DNA from: Nemertoderma westbladi
Taxonomy: Eukaryota > Xenacoelomorpha > Nemertodermatida > Nemertodermatidae
Direction of reading: 5' to 3'
Length of the DNA stretch: 40,864 nucleotides
NCBI GenBank assembly: GCA_032718475.1
Contig: JAUCBJ010002540.1
Span: 1-40,864 of the forward strand
Shown: positions 1-11,889 of the stretch, one piece after another
Position numbering within the stretch: the stretch's first letter is position 1
Layout of the letters: the number at the start of each line of letters is the position of its first letter
Notes under the pieces: generated by a model
What the model was told of the DNA's origin: nothing
Seen by the model: the letters and a program-made list of their open reading frames with translations, nothing else
Databases searched by the model: none
Program-made: the position numbers and the translations under genes

Positions 1-590
1 GTCGATGTTCTAGTAGTCCAGATTTTAGTCTAGTCAGTCGATATCCTATTCAGTAGATGATTATGTTCGGGTGAGATCCGAACCAAGATTGAGCTTCTGT
101 ATATGGGTTGCGGATAATTCGGACCAGGGTAATTTTGACCAATACTAAAAATATTATTTTTAAAAGGGTCCGAATTATTGTTAATTGTTCTATATCCCAG
201 TCCCACTTCACCATGATCCAGCCCCAAAGGCAATATAATAATACTCACTTATTAACTTTATAACTGGGGTTATAAAATCCCCACTGATATACATTAATAC
301 ATAACATATAGCATATAACTTATATATAATCTGTTGCATTAAAAGTTAGTAACATAAAACGTCTTTGACGACATACTAATGTGTGCAATTTATAGTGTAA
401 AAACCCTAATTAACTAATTTTAATTTCGTAATTTTCAGTGATTAACTACAGCTAATGAAAAATCATGAAACATAATGAAATATCCATTTTCTTTAGCAAT
501 TAATTGAGTTAGTTTATTAAAACATTACATTATCTCCTGAAATATTGTATGTCGCAATGATATTGCATGAAATTAGAAACAGTTCAAACA
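1..590. other. AT-rich flank without recognisable gene
   Basis: This stretch is AT-rich, with short homopolymer and AT-dinucleotide runs. The only open frame (30-248, minus, 72 codons) has no recognisable domain and no supporting context. It ends where the first 35/36-bp unit begins at about 591. I see no promoter, RNA gene or mobile-element end here. Confidence 0.6.
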
Positions 591-1979
591 GAGATAATTT
601 CACCCCCTCTCCTCCTAGGGTGAGTCAGATAATTTCACCTCCCTCTCCTCCTAGGGTGAGTCAGATAATTTCACCTCCTCTCCTCCTAGGGTGAGTCAGA
701 TAATTTCACCTCCCTCCCCTCCTGGGTGAGTCAGATAATTTCACCTCCCTCCCCTCCTGGGTGAGTCAGATAATTTCACCTCCCTCCCCTCCTGGGTGAG
801 TCAGATAATTTCACCTCCCTCTCCTCCTAGGGTGAGTCAGATAATTTCACCTCCCTCCCCTCCTGGGTGAGTCAGATAATTTCACCTCCCTCCCCTCCTG
901 GGTGAGTCAGATAATTTCACCTCCCTCCCCTCCTGGGTGAGTCAGATAATTTCACCTCCCTCTCCTCCTAGGGTGAGTCAGATAATTTCACCTCCCTCTC
1001 CTCCTAGGGTGAGTCAGATAATTTCACCTCCCTCTCCTCCTAGGGTGAGTCAGATAATTTCACCTCCCTCTCCTCCTAGGGTGAGTCAGATAATTTCACC
1101 TCCCTCTCCTCTTAGGGTGAGTCAGATAATTTCACCTCCCTCTCCTCCTAGGGTGAGTCAGATAATTTCACCCCCTCTCCTCCTAGGGTGAATCAGATAA
1201 TTTCACCCCCTCTCCTCCTAGGGTGAGTCAGATAATTTCACCTCCGTCTCCTCCTAGGGTGAGTCAGATAATTTCACCTCCCTCTCCTCCTAGGGTGATT
1301 CAGATAATTTCACCTCCCTCTCCTCCTAGGGTGAGTCAGATAATTTCACCTCCGTCTCAACCTAGGGTGAGTCAGATAATTTCACCTCCGTCTCCTCCTA
1401 GGGTGAGTCAGATAATTTCACCTCCCTCTCCTCCTAGGGTGAGTCAGATAATTTCACCTCCGTCTCCTCCTAGGGTGAGTCAGATAATTTCACCTCCCTC
1501 TCCTCCTAGGGTGATTCAGATAATTTCACCTCCCTCTCCTCCTAGGGTGAGTCAGATAATTTCACCTCCGTCTCCTTCTAGGGTGAGTCAGATAATTTCA
1601 ACTCCCTCTCCTCCTAGGGTGATTCAGATAATTTCACCTCCCTCTCCTCCTAGGGTGAGTCAGATAATTTCACCTCCGTCTCCTCCTAGGGTGAGTCAGA
1701 TAATTTTACCCCCTCTCCTCCTAGGGTGAGTCAGATAATTTCACCCCCTCTCCTCCTAGGATGAGTCAGATAATTTCACCCCCTCTCCTCCTAGGGTGAG
1801 TCAGATAATTTCACCCCCTCTCCTCCTAGGGTGAGTCAGATAATTTCACCTCCGTCTCCTCCTAGGGTGAGTCAGATAATTTCACCTCTGTCTCCTCCTA
1901 GGGTGAGTCAGATAATTTCACCCCCTCTCCCCCTAGGGTGAGTCAGATAATTTCACCCCCTCTCCTCCTAGGGTGAGTC

Positions 1980-4530
1980 AGATAATTTCACCTCCCTCTC
2001 CTCCTAGGGTGAGTCAGATAATTTCACCCCCTCTCCTCCTAGGGTGAGTCAGATAATTTCACCTCCGTCTCCTCCTAGGGTGAGTCAGATAATTTCACCT
2101 CCGTCTCCTCCTAGGGTGAGTCAGATAATTTCACCTCCGTCTCCTCCTAGGGTGAGTCAGATAATTTCACCTCCCTCTCCTCCTAGGGTGAGTCAGATAA
2201 TTTAACCTCCCTCTCCTCCTAGGGTGAGTCAGATAATTTCACCGCCTCTCCTCCTAGGGTGAGTCAGATAATTTCACCCCCTCTCCTCCTAGGGTGAGTC
2301 AGATAATTTCACCCTCTCTCCTCCTAGGGTGAGTCAGATGATTTCACCTCCCTCTCCTCCTAGGGTGAGTCAGATAATTTCACCTCCCTCTCCTCCTAGG
2401 GTGAGTCAGATAATTTCACCTCCCTCTCCTCTTAGGGTGAGTCAGCTAATTTCACCTCCGTCTCCTCCTAGGGTGAGTCAGATAATTTCACCTCCGTCTC
2501 CTCCTAGGGTGAGTCAGATAATTTCACCTCCCTCTCCTCCTAGGGTGAGTCAGATAATTTCACCTCCCTCTCCTCCTAGGGTGAGTCAGATAATTTCACC
2601 TCCCTCTCCTCCTAGGGTGAGTCAGATAATTTCACCTCCCTCTCCTCCTAGGGTGAGTCAGATAATTTCACCTCCCTCTCCTCCTAGGGTGAGTCAGATA
2701 ATTTCACCTCCCTCTCCTCCTAGGGTGAGTCAGATAATTTCACCTCCCTCTCCTCCTAGGGTGAGTCAGATAATTTCACCTCCCTCTCCTCCTAGGGTTA
2801 GTCAGATAATTTCACCTCCCTCTCCTCCTAGGGTGAGTCAGATAATTTCACCTCCCTCTCCTCCTAGGGTGAGTCAGATAATTTCACCTCCCTCTCCTCC
2901 TAGGGTGAGTCAGATAATTTCACCTCCCTCTCCTCCTAGGGTGAGTCAGATAATTTCACCCCCTCTCCTCCTAGGGTGAGTCAGATAATTTCACCCCCTC
3001 TCCTCCTAGGGTGAGTCAGATAATTTCACCCCCTCTCCTCCTAGGGTGAGTCAGATAATTTCACCCCCTCTCCTCCTAGGGTGAATCAGATAATTTCACC
3101 CCCTCTCCTCCTAGGGTGAGTCAGATAATTTCACCTCCGTCTCCTCCTAGGGTGCGTCAGATAATTTCACCTCCCTCTCCTCCTAGGGTGATTCAGATAA
3201 TTTCACCTCCCTCTCCTCCTAGGGTGAGTCAGATAATTTCACCTCCGTCTCCTCCTAGGGTGAGTCAGATAATTTCACCTCCGTCTCCTCCTAGGGTGAG
3301 TCAGATAATTTCACCTCCCTCTCCTCCTAGGGTGAGTCAGATAATTTCACCTCCGTCTCCTCCTAGGGTGAGTCAGATAATTTCACCTCCCTCTCCTCCT
3401 AGGGTGATTCAGATAATTTCACCTCCCTCTCCTCCTAGGGTGAGTCAGATAATTTCACCTCCGTCTCCTCCTAGGGTGAGTCAGATAATTTCAACTCCCT
3501 CTCCTCCTAGGGTGATTCAGATAATTTCACCTCCCTCTCCTCCTAGGGTGAGTCAGATAATTTCACCTCCGTCTCCTCCTAGGGTGAGTCAGATAATTTC
3601 ACCCCCTCTCCTCCTAGGGTGAGTCAGATAATTTCACCTCCGTCTCCTCCTAGGGTGAGTCAGATAATTTCACCTCTGTCTCCTCCTAGGGTGAGTCAGA
3701 TAATTTCACCCCCTCTCCCCCTAGGGTGAGTCAGATAATTTCACCCCCTCTCCTCCTAGGGTGAGTCAGATAATTTCACCTCCCTCTCCTCCTAGGGTGA
3801 GTCAGATAATTTCACCCCCTCTCCTCCTAGGGTGAGTCAGATAATTTCACCTCCCTCTCCTCCTAGGGTGAGTCAGATAATTTCACCCCCTCTCCTCCTA
3901 GGGTGAGTCAGATAATTTCACCCCCTCTCCTCCTAGGGTGAGTCAGATAATTTCACCTCCCTCTCCTCCTAGGGTGAGTCAGATAATTTCACCTCCCTCT
4001 CCTCCTAGGGTGAGTCAGATAATTTCACCTCCCTCTCCTCTTAGGGTGAGTCAGCTAATTTCACCTCCGTCTCCTCCTAGGGTGAGTCAGATAATTTCAC
4101 CTCCGTCTCCTCCTAGGGTGAGTCAGATAATTTCACCTCCCTCTCCTCCTAGGGTGAGTCAGATAATTTCACCTCCTCTCCACCTAGGGTGAGTCAGATA
4201 ATTTCACCTCCCTCTCCTCCTAGGGTGAGTCAGATAATTTCACCTCCCTCTCCTCCTAGGGTGAGTCAGATAATTTCACCTCCGTCTCCTCCTAGGGTGA
4301 GTCAGATAATTTCACCCCCCTCTCCTCCTAGGGTGAGTCAGATAATTTCACCTCCCTCTCCTCCTAGGGTGAGTCAGATAATTTCACCTCCCTCTCCTCC
4401 TAGGGTGAGTCAGATAATTTCACCTCCCTCTCCTCCTAGGGTGAGTAAGATAATTTCACGTCCCTGTCCTCCTAGGGTGAGTCAGATAATTTCACTTCCG
4501 TCTCCTCCTAGGGTGAGTCAGATAATTTCA
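1980..4530. repeat. Higher-order repeat block, copy 1 (about 2.65 kb)
   Basis: A run of variant units in this block recurs in the same order in the next block. Marker units include TTTAACC near 2200, GATGATTTC at 2337, GTGCGTCAG near 3154, CTCTCCCCCTAGG near 3715, CTCTCCACC near 4180 and GTGAGTAAG near 4441. Copy 2 carries the early markers at an offset of 2647 bp and the later ones at 2752 bp. Boundaries are approximate because the flanks are the same repeat family. Confidence 0.85.
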
Positions 4531-4659
4531 CCTCCGTCTCCTCCTAGGGTGAGTCAGCTAATTTCACCTCCCTCTCCTCCTAGGGTGAGTCAGATAATTT
4601 CACCTCCGTCTCCTCCTAGGGTGAGTCAGATAATTTCACCCCCTCTCCTCCTAGGGTGA

Positions 4660-7282
4660 GTCAGATAATTTCACCTCCCTCTCCTCCTAGGGTGAGTCAG
4701 ATAATTTCACCCCCTCTCCTCCTAGGGTGAGTCAGATAATTTCACCTCCGTCTCCTCCTAGGGTGAGTCAGATAATTTCACCTCCGTCTCCTCCTAGGGT
4801 GAGTCAGATAATTTCACCTCCCTCTCCTCCTAGGGTGAGTCAGATAATTTAACCTCCCTCTCCTCCTAGGGTGAGTCAGATAATTTCACCGCCTCTCCTC
4901 CTAGGGTGAGTCAGATAATTTCACCCCCTCTCCTCCTAGGGTGAGTCAGATAATTTCACCCTCTCTCCTCCTAGGGTGAGTCAGATGATTTCACCTCCCT
5001 CTCCTCCTAGGGTGAGTCAGATAATTTCACCTCCCTCTCCTCCTAGGGTGAGTCAGATAATTTCACCTCCCTCTCCTCTTAGGGTGAGTCAGCTAATTTC
5101 ACCTCCGTCTCCTCCTAGGGTGAGTCAGATAATTTCACCTCCGTCTCCTCCTAGGGTGAGTCAGATAATTTCACCTCCCTCTCCTCCTAGGGTGAGTCAG
5201 ATAATTTCACCTCCCTCTCCTCCTAGGGTGAGTCAGATAATTTCACCTCCCTCTCCTCCTAGGGTGAGTCAGATAATTTCACCTCCCTCTCCTCCTAGGG
5301 TGAGTCAGATAATTTCACCTCCCTCTCCTCCTAGGGTGAGTCAGATAATTTCACCTCCCTCTCCTCCTAGGGTGAGTCAGATAATTTCACCTCCCTCTCC
5401 TCCTAGGGTGAGTCAGATAATTTCACCTCCCTCTCCTCCTAGGGTTAGTCAGATAATTTCACCTCCCTCTCCTCCTAGGGTGAGTCAGATAATTTCACCT
5501 CCCTCTCCTCCTAGGGTGAGTCAGATAATTTCACCTCCCTCTCCTCCTAGGGTGAGTCAGATAATTTCACCTCCCTCTCCTCCTAGGGTGAGTCAGATAA
5601 TTTCACCCCCTCTCCTCCTAGGGTGAGTCAGATAATTTCACCCCCTCTCCTCCTAGGGTGAGTCAGATAATTTCACCCCCTCTCCTCCTAGGGTGAGTCA
5701 GATAATTTCACCCCCTCTCCTCCTAGGGTGAATCAGATAATTTCACCCCCTCTCCTCCTAGGGTGAGTCAGATAATTTCACCTCCGTCTCCTCCTAGGGT
5801 GCGTCAGATAATTTCACCTCCCTCTCCTCCTAGGGTGATTCAGATAATTTCACCTCCCTCTCCTCCTAGGGTGAGTCAGATAATTTCACCTCCGTCTCCT
5901 CCTAGGGTGAGTCAGATAATTTCACCTCCGTCTCCTCCTAGGGTGAGTCAGATAATTTCACCTCCCTCTCCTCCTAGGGTGAGTCAGATAATTTCACCTC
6001 CGTCTCCTCCTAGGGTGAGTCAGATAATTTCACCTCCCTCTCCTCCTAGGGTGATTCAGATAATTTCACCTCCCTCTCCTCCTAGGGTGAGTCAGATAAT
6101 TTCACCTCCGTCTCCTCCTAGGGTGAGTCAGATAATTTCAACTCCCTCTCCTCCTAGGGTGATTCAGATAATTTCACCTCCCTCTCCTCCTAGGGTGAGT
6201 CAGATAATTTCACCTCCGTCTCCTCCTAGGGTGAGTCAGATAATTTCACCCCCTCTCCTCCTAGGGTGAGTCAGATAATTTCACCCCCTCTCCTCCTAGG
6301 GTGAGTCAGATAATTTCACCCCCTCTCCTCCTAGGGTGAGTCAGATAATTTCACCCCCTCTCCTCCTAGGGTGAGTCAGATAATTTCACCTCCGTCTCCT
6401 CCTAGGGTGAGTCAGATAATTTCACCTCTGTCTCCTCCTAGGGTGAGTCAGATAATTTCACCCCCTCTCCCCCTAGGGTGAGTCAGATAATTTCACCCCC
6501 TCTCCTCCTAGGGTGAGTCAGATAATTTCACCTCCCTCTCCTCCTAGGGTGAGTCAGATAATTTCACCCCCTCTCCTCCTAGGGTGAGTCAGATAATTTC
6601 ACCTCCCTCTCCTCCTAGGGTGAGTCAGATAATTTCACCCCCTCTCCTCCTAGGGTGAGTCAGATAATTTCACCCCCTCTCCTCCTAGGGTGAGTCAGAT
6701 AATTTCACCTCCCTCTCCTCCTAGGGTGAGTCAGATAATTTCACCTCCCTCTCCTCCTAGGGTGAGTCAGATAATTTCACCTCCCTCTCCTCTTAGGGTG
6801 AGTCAGCTAATTTCACCTCCGTCTCCTCCTAGGGTGAGTCAGATAATTTCACCTCCGTCTCCTCCTAGGGTGAGTCAGATAATTTCACCTCCCTCTCCTC
6901 CTAGGGTGAGTCAGATAATTTCACCTCCTCTCCACCTAGGGTGAGTCAGATAATTTCACCTCCCTCTCCTCCTAGGGTGAGTCAGATAATTTCACCTCCC
7001 TCTCCTCCTAGGGTGAGTCAGATAATTTCACCTCCGTCTCCTCCTAGGGTGAGTCAGATAATTTCACCCCCCTCTCCTCCTAGGGTGAGTCAGATAATTT
7101 CACCTCCCTCTCCTCCTAGGGTGAGTCAGATAATTTCACCTCCCTCTCCTCCTAGGGTGAGTCAGATAATTTCACCTCCCTCTCCTCCTAGGGTGAGTAA
7201 GATAATTTCACCTCCCTGTCCTCCTAGGGTGAGTCAGATAATTTCACTTCCGTCTCCTCCTAGGGTGAGTCAGATAATTTCA
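4660..7282. repeat. Higher-order repeat block, copy 2
   Basis: This block is near-identical to the preceding one, unit by unit. The offset changes from 2647 to 2752 bp near 6270, because this copy has four consecutive 35-bp units where copy 1 has one (three units, 105 bp). One substitution is visible in the GTGAGTAAG unit: TTTCACGTCC in copy 1, TTTCACCTCC here. Part of the same pattern also occurs at about 1223-1990, so the block has a third, partial and more diverged copy. Confidence 0.85.
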
Positions 7283-7670
7283 CCTCCCTCTCCTCCTAGG
7301 GTGAGTCAGATAATTTCACCTCCCTCTCCTCCTAGGGTGAGTCAGATAATTTCACCTCCCTCTCCTCCTAGGGTGAGCCAGATAATTTCACCTCCCTCTC
7401 CTCCTAGGGTGAGTCAGATAATTTCACCTCCCTCTCATCCTAGGGTGAGTCAGATAATTTCACCTCCCTCTCCTCCTAGGGTGAGTCAGATAATTTCACC
7501 TCCCTCTCCTCCTAGGGTGAGTCAGATAATTTCTCCTCCCTCTCCTCCTAGGGTGAGTCGGATAATTTCACCTCCATCTCCTCCTAGGGTGAGTCAGATA
7601 ATTTCACCTCCCTCTCCTCCTAGGGTGAGTCAGATAATTTAACCTCCCTCTCCTCCTAGGGTGAGTCAGA

Positions 7671-9156
7671 TTGTAATTGTTAGGTCCGCGTGTAGCGAGA
7701 CTTCTCGTGTTCACTCCGTTGTTGTTGTTGTTGTTGGTGGTGTTGTGCAACCCTTAATTGATATATTGAATTTATCTTTAAAAAACCGCCAGGATCTAAA
7801 CTGATTACGAATTATAGCAGCCAATAAAAGGGAGTGGAGAGAAACTTTACAGGACGCACGTCGTAGGCGATCACTCGTCCCCGGCGTCTCTTAGATGCGC
7901 AAAAGTGATTGTCCATTACTAGCTAATTTGCCTTAGGTAACTTTTTTAATTTTCGCCTGAAACCAAAAAGCAAAAACTCTAGTGAATTATCAACCAATAT
8001 TATGGACAGGATCTATATGAGAGAAAATAAGGGCTGGATAAATAAGTATATAATTGTGATACTCTATACTGCTTACATATTACTGTAGCATACAAAGAGC
8101 AGGGGACCTAATCTTCCACTTCCTTGCGGTATTACGATTTACGAAAATCTGAAAATTCATAGATCAGATTTAGCCTACCAAGATGAGATTCCAGTTCTAA
8201 ACAAAAAACAGAACGTTCTAGAATTTCAGATAAAATAATTAAGATACTAACAGTCTGTAACTACAGGTTCTACTTATCTACTTTACTATTCCTTTTATAG
8301 AGGTACAACCTTAGCTAATTTCAGTTCGCCTGGAACTAAATTATCTACGATATACAAAATAAAGTAGGCGTTCCTGATGACCGGCTACGACATATAGACG
8401 AACTGGAAAGGGACACTGGATAATAAATTACCACAACCATGGAGAATCGGCAATCCTGGAAGAATCTCAATTCCATTGTCGATCTCGCTCGACGTAGTAA
8501 CAGCGACATGTCATTGCAATGAAGAGTTTCAATGATGGTCCTCTGTTTCAGTAACCTAAATGCATTTTCGGTAAAACTATATTCTAAATTGTAAATTACC
8601 TCGTCTCGCTTTGATGCAAAAAAATTATTCAACTTTCGAATACGCAAATCTCGGCTATTTCAATGAAATTTTCACATTGTTACATATTTTGAATGCGCGA
8701 TTTGTCACCTTTCTCTATTTCCAATTTCACACAATCTCATAAATCGTTTGTTGAATTGAGTTTTTTCTTTGAGCGATAAAATTTGTTTAAATAATTATTA
8801 TGTAAATAATTCGTACCATCAATTTCTTTAAATGTTAAAAAAATGTTTTACAATTTAAATTTTATCTAGTAGGTGTATAGGTGGTATATAAGGGAAAACT
8901 TAAATGTTATTGTTAGAAAAAGAGGTTGATTCCTAGCAATCATATACGTCTCACTACTACAATATCTACATTATTACATTAAAGTACACAGTAGTACACA
9001 TTGCAGTAAATACAATTACAAGTTACATTTAGTTATTCTTGAAAAGTGGCTTCTCAAGACATCCATCAAGTACAAATTAAACTAACACTACAGTACATTA
9101 CATATAATGATATCAATTTAGAATTTTAGAGAAGTTATAATTGGGATCCATCGCGA
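7671..9156. other. Spacer and receptor 3' flank, no gene recognised
   Basis: Unique AT-rich sequence between the minisatellite and the receptor stop codon. It starts with a short GTT microsatellite (about 7718-7746). A 100-codon minus frame (8345-8647) has no recognisable domain and low-complexity ends, so I do not call it. Because the receptor is on the minus strand, the part next to 9156 should be its 3' UTR. I did not find a convincing AATAAA on the minus strand close to the stop. Confidence 0.5.
7718..7746. repeat. GTT trinucleotide microsatellite
   Basis: About six consecutive GTT units decay into GGTGGTGTTGTG, 50 bases beyond the last 36-bp unit. Confidence 0.85.
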
Positions 9157-10226
9157 TTAATTAACCATGGTGGTTGTCATTGGTTGATTTCTCGTAGTTA
9201 TAGTTACCATCTGCATGGATGTAGTTACATTAACAGGATAACCCAATCTTTTGCGACATCGATTAAAGAATTTCTTGCATTCCTTTTGAAATTTAGGTGA
9301 CATTACAGAATAAATGATTGGATTGACAGCATAGGAGAAGTTAAATAAAGTTGCTAAGAAAGCCAGGGCAACTATATTTACCAGTTGATCAATTCTTTGA
9401 GTATGTACTTGAATAATCATCATGGATATGGTAGGCATATAAAGTACAATAAATACAGCTGTTATTAAAAGAAGTAGCATTGCCATTTTGGTCTCTGCGC
9501 TGTAGACTTTTGTCTTTCGTAAGATACTTGATTTTCTCTCGAATATAGTAGACCTCCTTCCCGGCTCACTTGATTTACCTTTTGCAGGGGGACATGACTC
9601 TATTTCATCTGAACAACTTCGATCGTCGACCTCCTCATTATTAACGGGTTGCAGCTTCATCGATTTTGTCGTGTGGCCTTTCATTCTTTTGCGGAGCTTC
9701 GCTTGTCGATGAATGGTGGCGAAGATAAATGAATAAACGATCGTCATAACGGCAATGCTAATTATCACAACAATTATAAAGAAAATTAGAAAGAAGGTTT
9801 TGTATGTTGAGCTGAAGTCGTAGTTTTCTCCAATATGTAATGCAGGAATTATAACTCCAGGAGCGGTGATAACCGCTGCAATCAAACAGGCTGCTATGAC
9901 CATGCATTTAGCACGAAACGGTGTAGCATAATATTTGTATCTGTGAGGCATGCAAACAGCTAGGTATCGGTCACCAGTAATCTCTAGAAGCAGCACAAGT
10001 GATGATGTGGTAAAAAATCTCGCCAGCCCATCATCACATATCGATAGAATTTCATCGATGCCAAAATATATAAAAGCTTTATATTCTATGGCTGTGGAGA
10101 AAGGAAGGTATATAAGACAGGCGGCGAAGTCGATTATAGCTAATCCTATGATAAAATAATCCGACACAGAATTTCTTGCCTTTTTCTCCAAGTAAGTCAG
10201 GAGAACCAACATATTGCCATTTAAGC
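9157..10226 (-). CDS. Class A GPCR, exon 2 (TM1 second half to C-terminus)
   Basis: This exon encodes residues 37-392 of a rhodopsin-family receptor. Visible landmarks in the spliced protein are GN at 40-41 in helix 1, LAIID with the conserved Asp at 69 in helix 2, GDRY with DRY at 122-124 ending helix 3, VLYMP with the conserved Pro near 301 in helix 6, and NPIIY at 338-342 in helix 7. The third cytoplasmic loop is long, basic and Ser-rich, with kinase-like RRST and RKSS sites; the tail ends MVN followed by TAA. The exon starts after TTTTTTGTTTCTAG, a good acceptor, and its first two bases complete a split Gly codon. No ATG opens the frame before the helix-1 motif, so this exon cannot be the gene start. 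The helix-6 Trp is Tyr, and the second extracellular loop has no Cys. The ligand is unknown; a peptide- or amine-type orphan is a reasonable guess. Confidence 0.9.
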
Positions 10227-10543
10227 CTAGAAACAAAAAAGATTGTATGGTTGGTATGATATAAACTGAAACAATTTGAAACTAAACATAAATATTAACA
10301 AAGTCACCCCAGAACGCTCAATAGTTTTGCAAATATACGACATATCATTGATATGTTATATGTTATAGGTCCAATATGAATACCATTCTTAACAAATTCT
10401 TAACACCCCGAGCGGGGTAACAGGTTATGTTTTATTTAATTAACTATTAGTATTATACAGTGTAATTTAAAATACGAAATTAAAATAATTTAAAATATAA
10501 TAGGTAAAAATAATACTAAATGGAGAATAATCCGAAGACAGAA

Positions 10544-11092
10544 CTAGAGGCTTCCTAGAAGGGATAGGTGAGGGCAACTCGCACATCTAATAGCATGGAG
10601 CCGGTCGGAAGCAGGACCCCCGCAGTAGATACAGGTGCAGGCATCCCCAAGTTCGTGAAAGGGGGTTTTATTTCGGCATATTTTCCAATGAAAACCATGG
10701 ACAGTTACTCGAGTTATGAGGTGTCGATTCTTTTGGCCGGGAGAGCGCGACTGTGATGTTGTAAATGCAGGGCCTTCGGAATAATTTTCTGCAACAAATA
10801 AGCTTTCTTTTGTCTGGCGATGTAGTCGATATTGTTCTAGAACAGTAGGTTCAAACATTGAAGGATAACGCAGTGACAAATCTTCTATGTATGTGTTCGT
10901 TGGAATCATTTTCAGGGCCACGGTGGAAGATGCATTTTTTGGCAAACCAAGAAGACGTTTCACATAAGTTGATTTGATGATATCAATTTGTTTAAGGTTC
11001 GCAAGAGTAAAGAACAAGCCAATTAATTCTTCTAGAATGAGTAATTTCTTCAATATCATTGATTGTGATGACGGATGGCAACATGGCATCAT
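10544..11092 (-). pseudogene. LINE C-terminal relic (RT thumb to zinc-knuckle region)
   Basis: The minus frame contains IDIIKSTYVKRLLGLPKNAS, which resembles the region after the reverse transcriptase domain of several non-LTR elements, where (Y/F)-x-(K/R)-R-L-L-G-L-P is common. It ends with CIYC, eight residues, then HAIRC, a C-x2-C-x8-H-x3-C knuckle of the kind seen at some LINE C-termini. No reverse transcriptase catalytic block is present upstream, where the frame soon runs into the 37-bp repeats, so this is a 5'-truncated remnant. It does not resemble the RT family found at 22494, 36263 and 39582. The family call rests on motif style only; it could belong to another retroelement class. 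Confidence 0.5.
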
Positions 11093-11140
11093 CGTGCCAG
11101 TCAGTATCTAAAATGGATGCTAAACTGGGGGTCATAACAT

Positions 11141-11889
11141 CACTCGACCGCTGATGATCTCTGCATTGTGCTGTGCTCACTCGACCGCTGATGATCTCTA
11201 CATTGTGCTGTGCTCACTCGACCGCTGATGATATCTGCATTGTGCTGTGCTCACTCGACCGCTGATGATCTCTGCATTGTGCTGGGCTCACTCGACCGCT
11301 GATGATCTCTGCATTGTGCTGTGCTCACTCGACCGCTGATGATATCTGCATTGTGCTGTGCTCACTCGACCGCTGATGATCTCTGCATTGTGCTGGGCTC
11401 ACTCGATCGCTGATGATCTCTGCATTGTGCTGTGCTCACTCGACTGCTGATGATCTCTGCATTGTGCTGGGCTCACTCGACTGCTGATGATCTCTACATT
11501 GTGCTGTGCTCACTCGACCGCTGATGATATCTGCATTGTGCTGTGCTCACTGGACCGCTGATGAACTCTGCATTGTGCTGTGCTCACTGGACCGCTGATG
11601 AACTCTGCATTGTGCTGGGCTCACTCGAACGCTGATGATCTCTGCATTGTGCTGGGCTCACTCGACCGCTGATGATCTCTGCATTGTGCTGTGCTCACTC
11701 GACTGCTGATGATCTCTGCATTGTGCTGGGCTCACTCGACTGCTGATGATCTCTGCATTGTGCTGTGCTCACTCGACCGCTGATGATCTCTGCATTGTGC
11801 TGGGCTCACTCGACCACTGATGATCTCTGCATTGTGCTGTGCTCACTCGACCGCTGATGATCTCTGCATTGTGCTGGGCTTACTACATG
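11141..11889. repeat. 37-bp minisatellite, about 20 units
   Basis: The unit is CACTCGACCGCTGATGATCT followed by CTGCATTGTGCTGTGCT. Starts at 11141 and 11178 give the 37-bp period, and the array length fits about 20 units. Variants alternate GTGCTGTGC/GTGCTGGGC and ACCGC/ACTGC. It ends in CTGGGCTTACTACATG and passes straight into the 27-bp satellite. Confidence 0.95.

Larger units (their letters stand above)
591..7670. repeat. 35/36-bp minisatellite array, about 200 units
   Basis: Head-to-tail units read GTGAGTCAGATAATTTCACC followed by a pyrimidine-rich half ending CTCCTCCTAGG. The main form is 36 bp. A 35-bp form with CCCCCTCTCC lacks one base, and another 35-bp form at 700-950 reads CTCCTGGGTGAG and lacks the TAG. 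Point variants (GTGATTCAG, GTGCGTCAG, GTTAGTCAG, CTCTTAGG, CTAATTTC) mark individual units and reveal higher-order structure. The 36-bp form leaves one plus-strand frame open as a 12-residue repeat (SQIISPPSPPRV), and each 35-bp unit breaks it. This is what a non-coding array whose period happens to be divisible by three should show. The array lies 3' of the receptor gene. Confidence 0.97.

Noticed and set aside
937-7642. Proline-rich 12-residue repeat proteins (SQIISPPSPPRV) in the 36-bp array
   Set aside because: The frame breaks at every 35-bp unit, several frames start mid-array at arbitrary units, and there is no unique N- or C-terminal domain.
591-7670. CRISPR-like repeat-spacer array
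   Set aside because: There are no unique spacers: the whole unit is repeated, and the setting is eukaryotic.
8345-8647. 100-codon minus frame as a gene
   Set aside because: No domain or repeat, Ser-rich low-complexity end, and it lies in the receptor's 3' flank.
9950-10159. Plus-strand frame of 69 codons
   Set aside because: It lies antisense to receptor exon 2 and has no features of its own.
9157-10236. Single-exon receptor starting at the TTG at 10236
   Set aside because: That start lies inside the polypyrimidine acceptor and removes the first half of helix 1. The exon at 34011 completes it.
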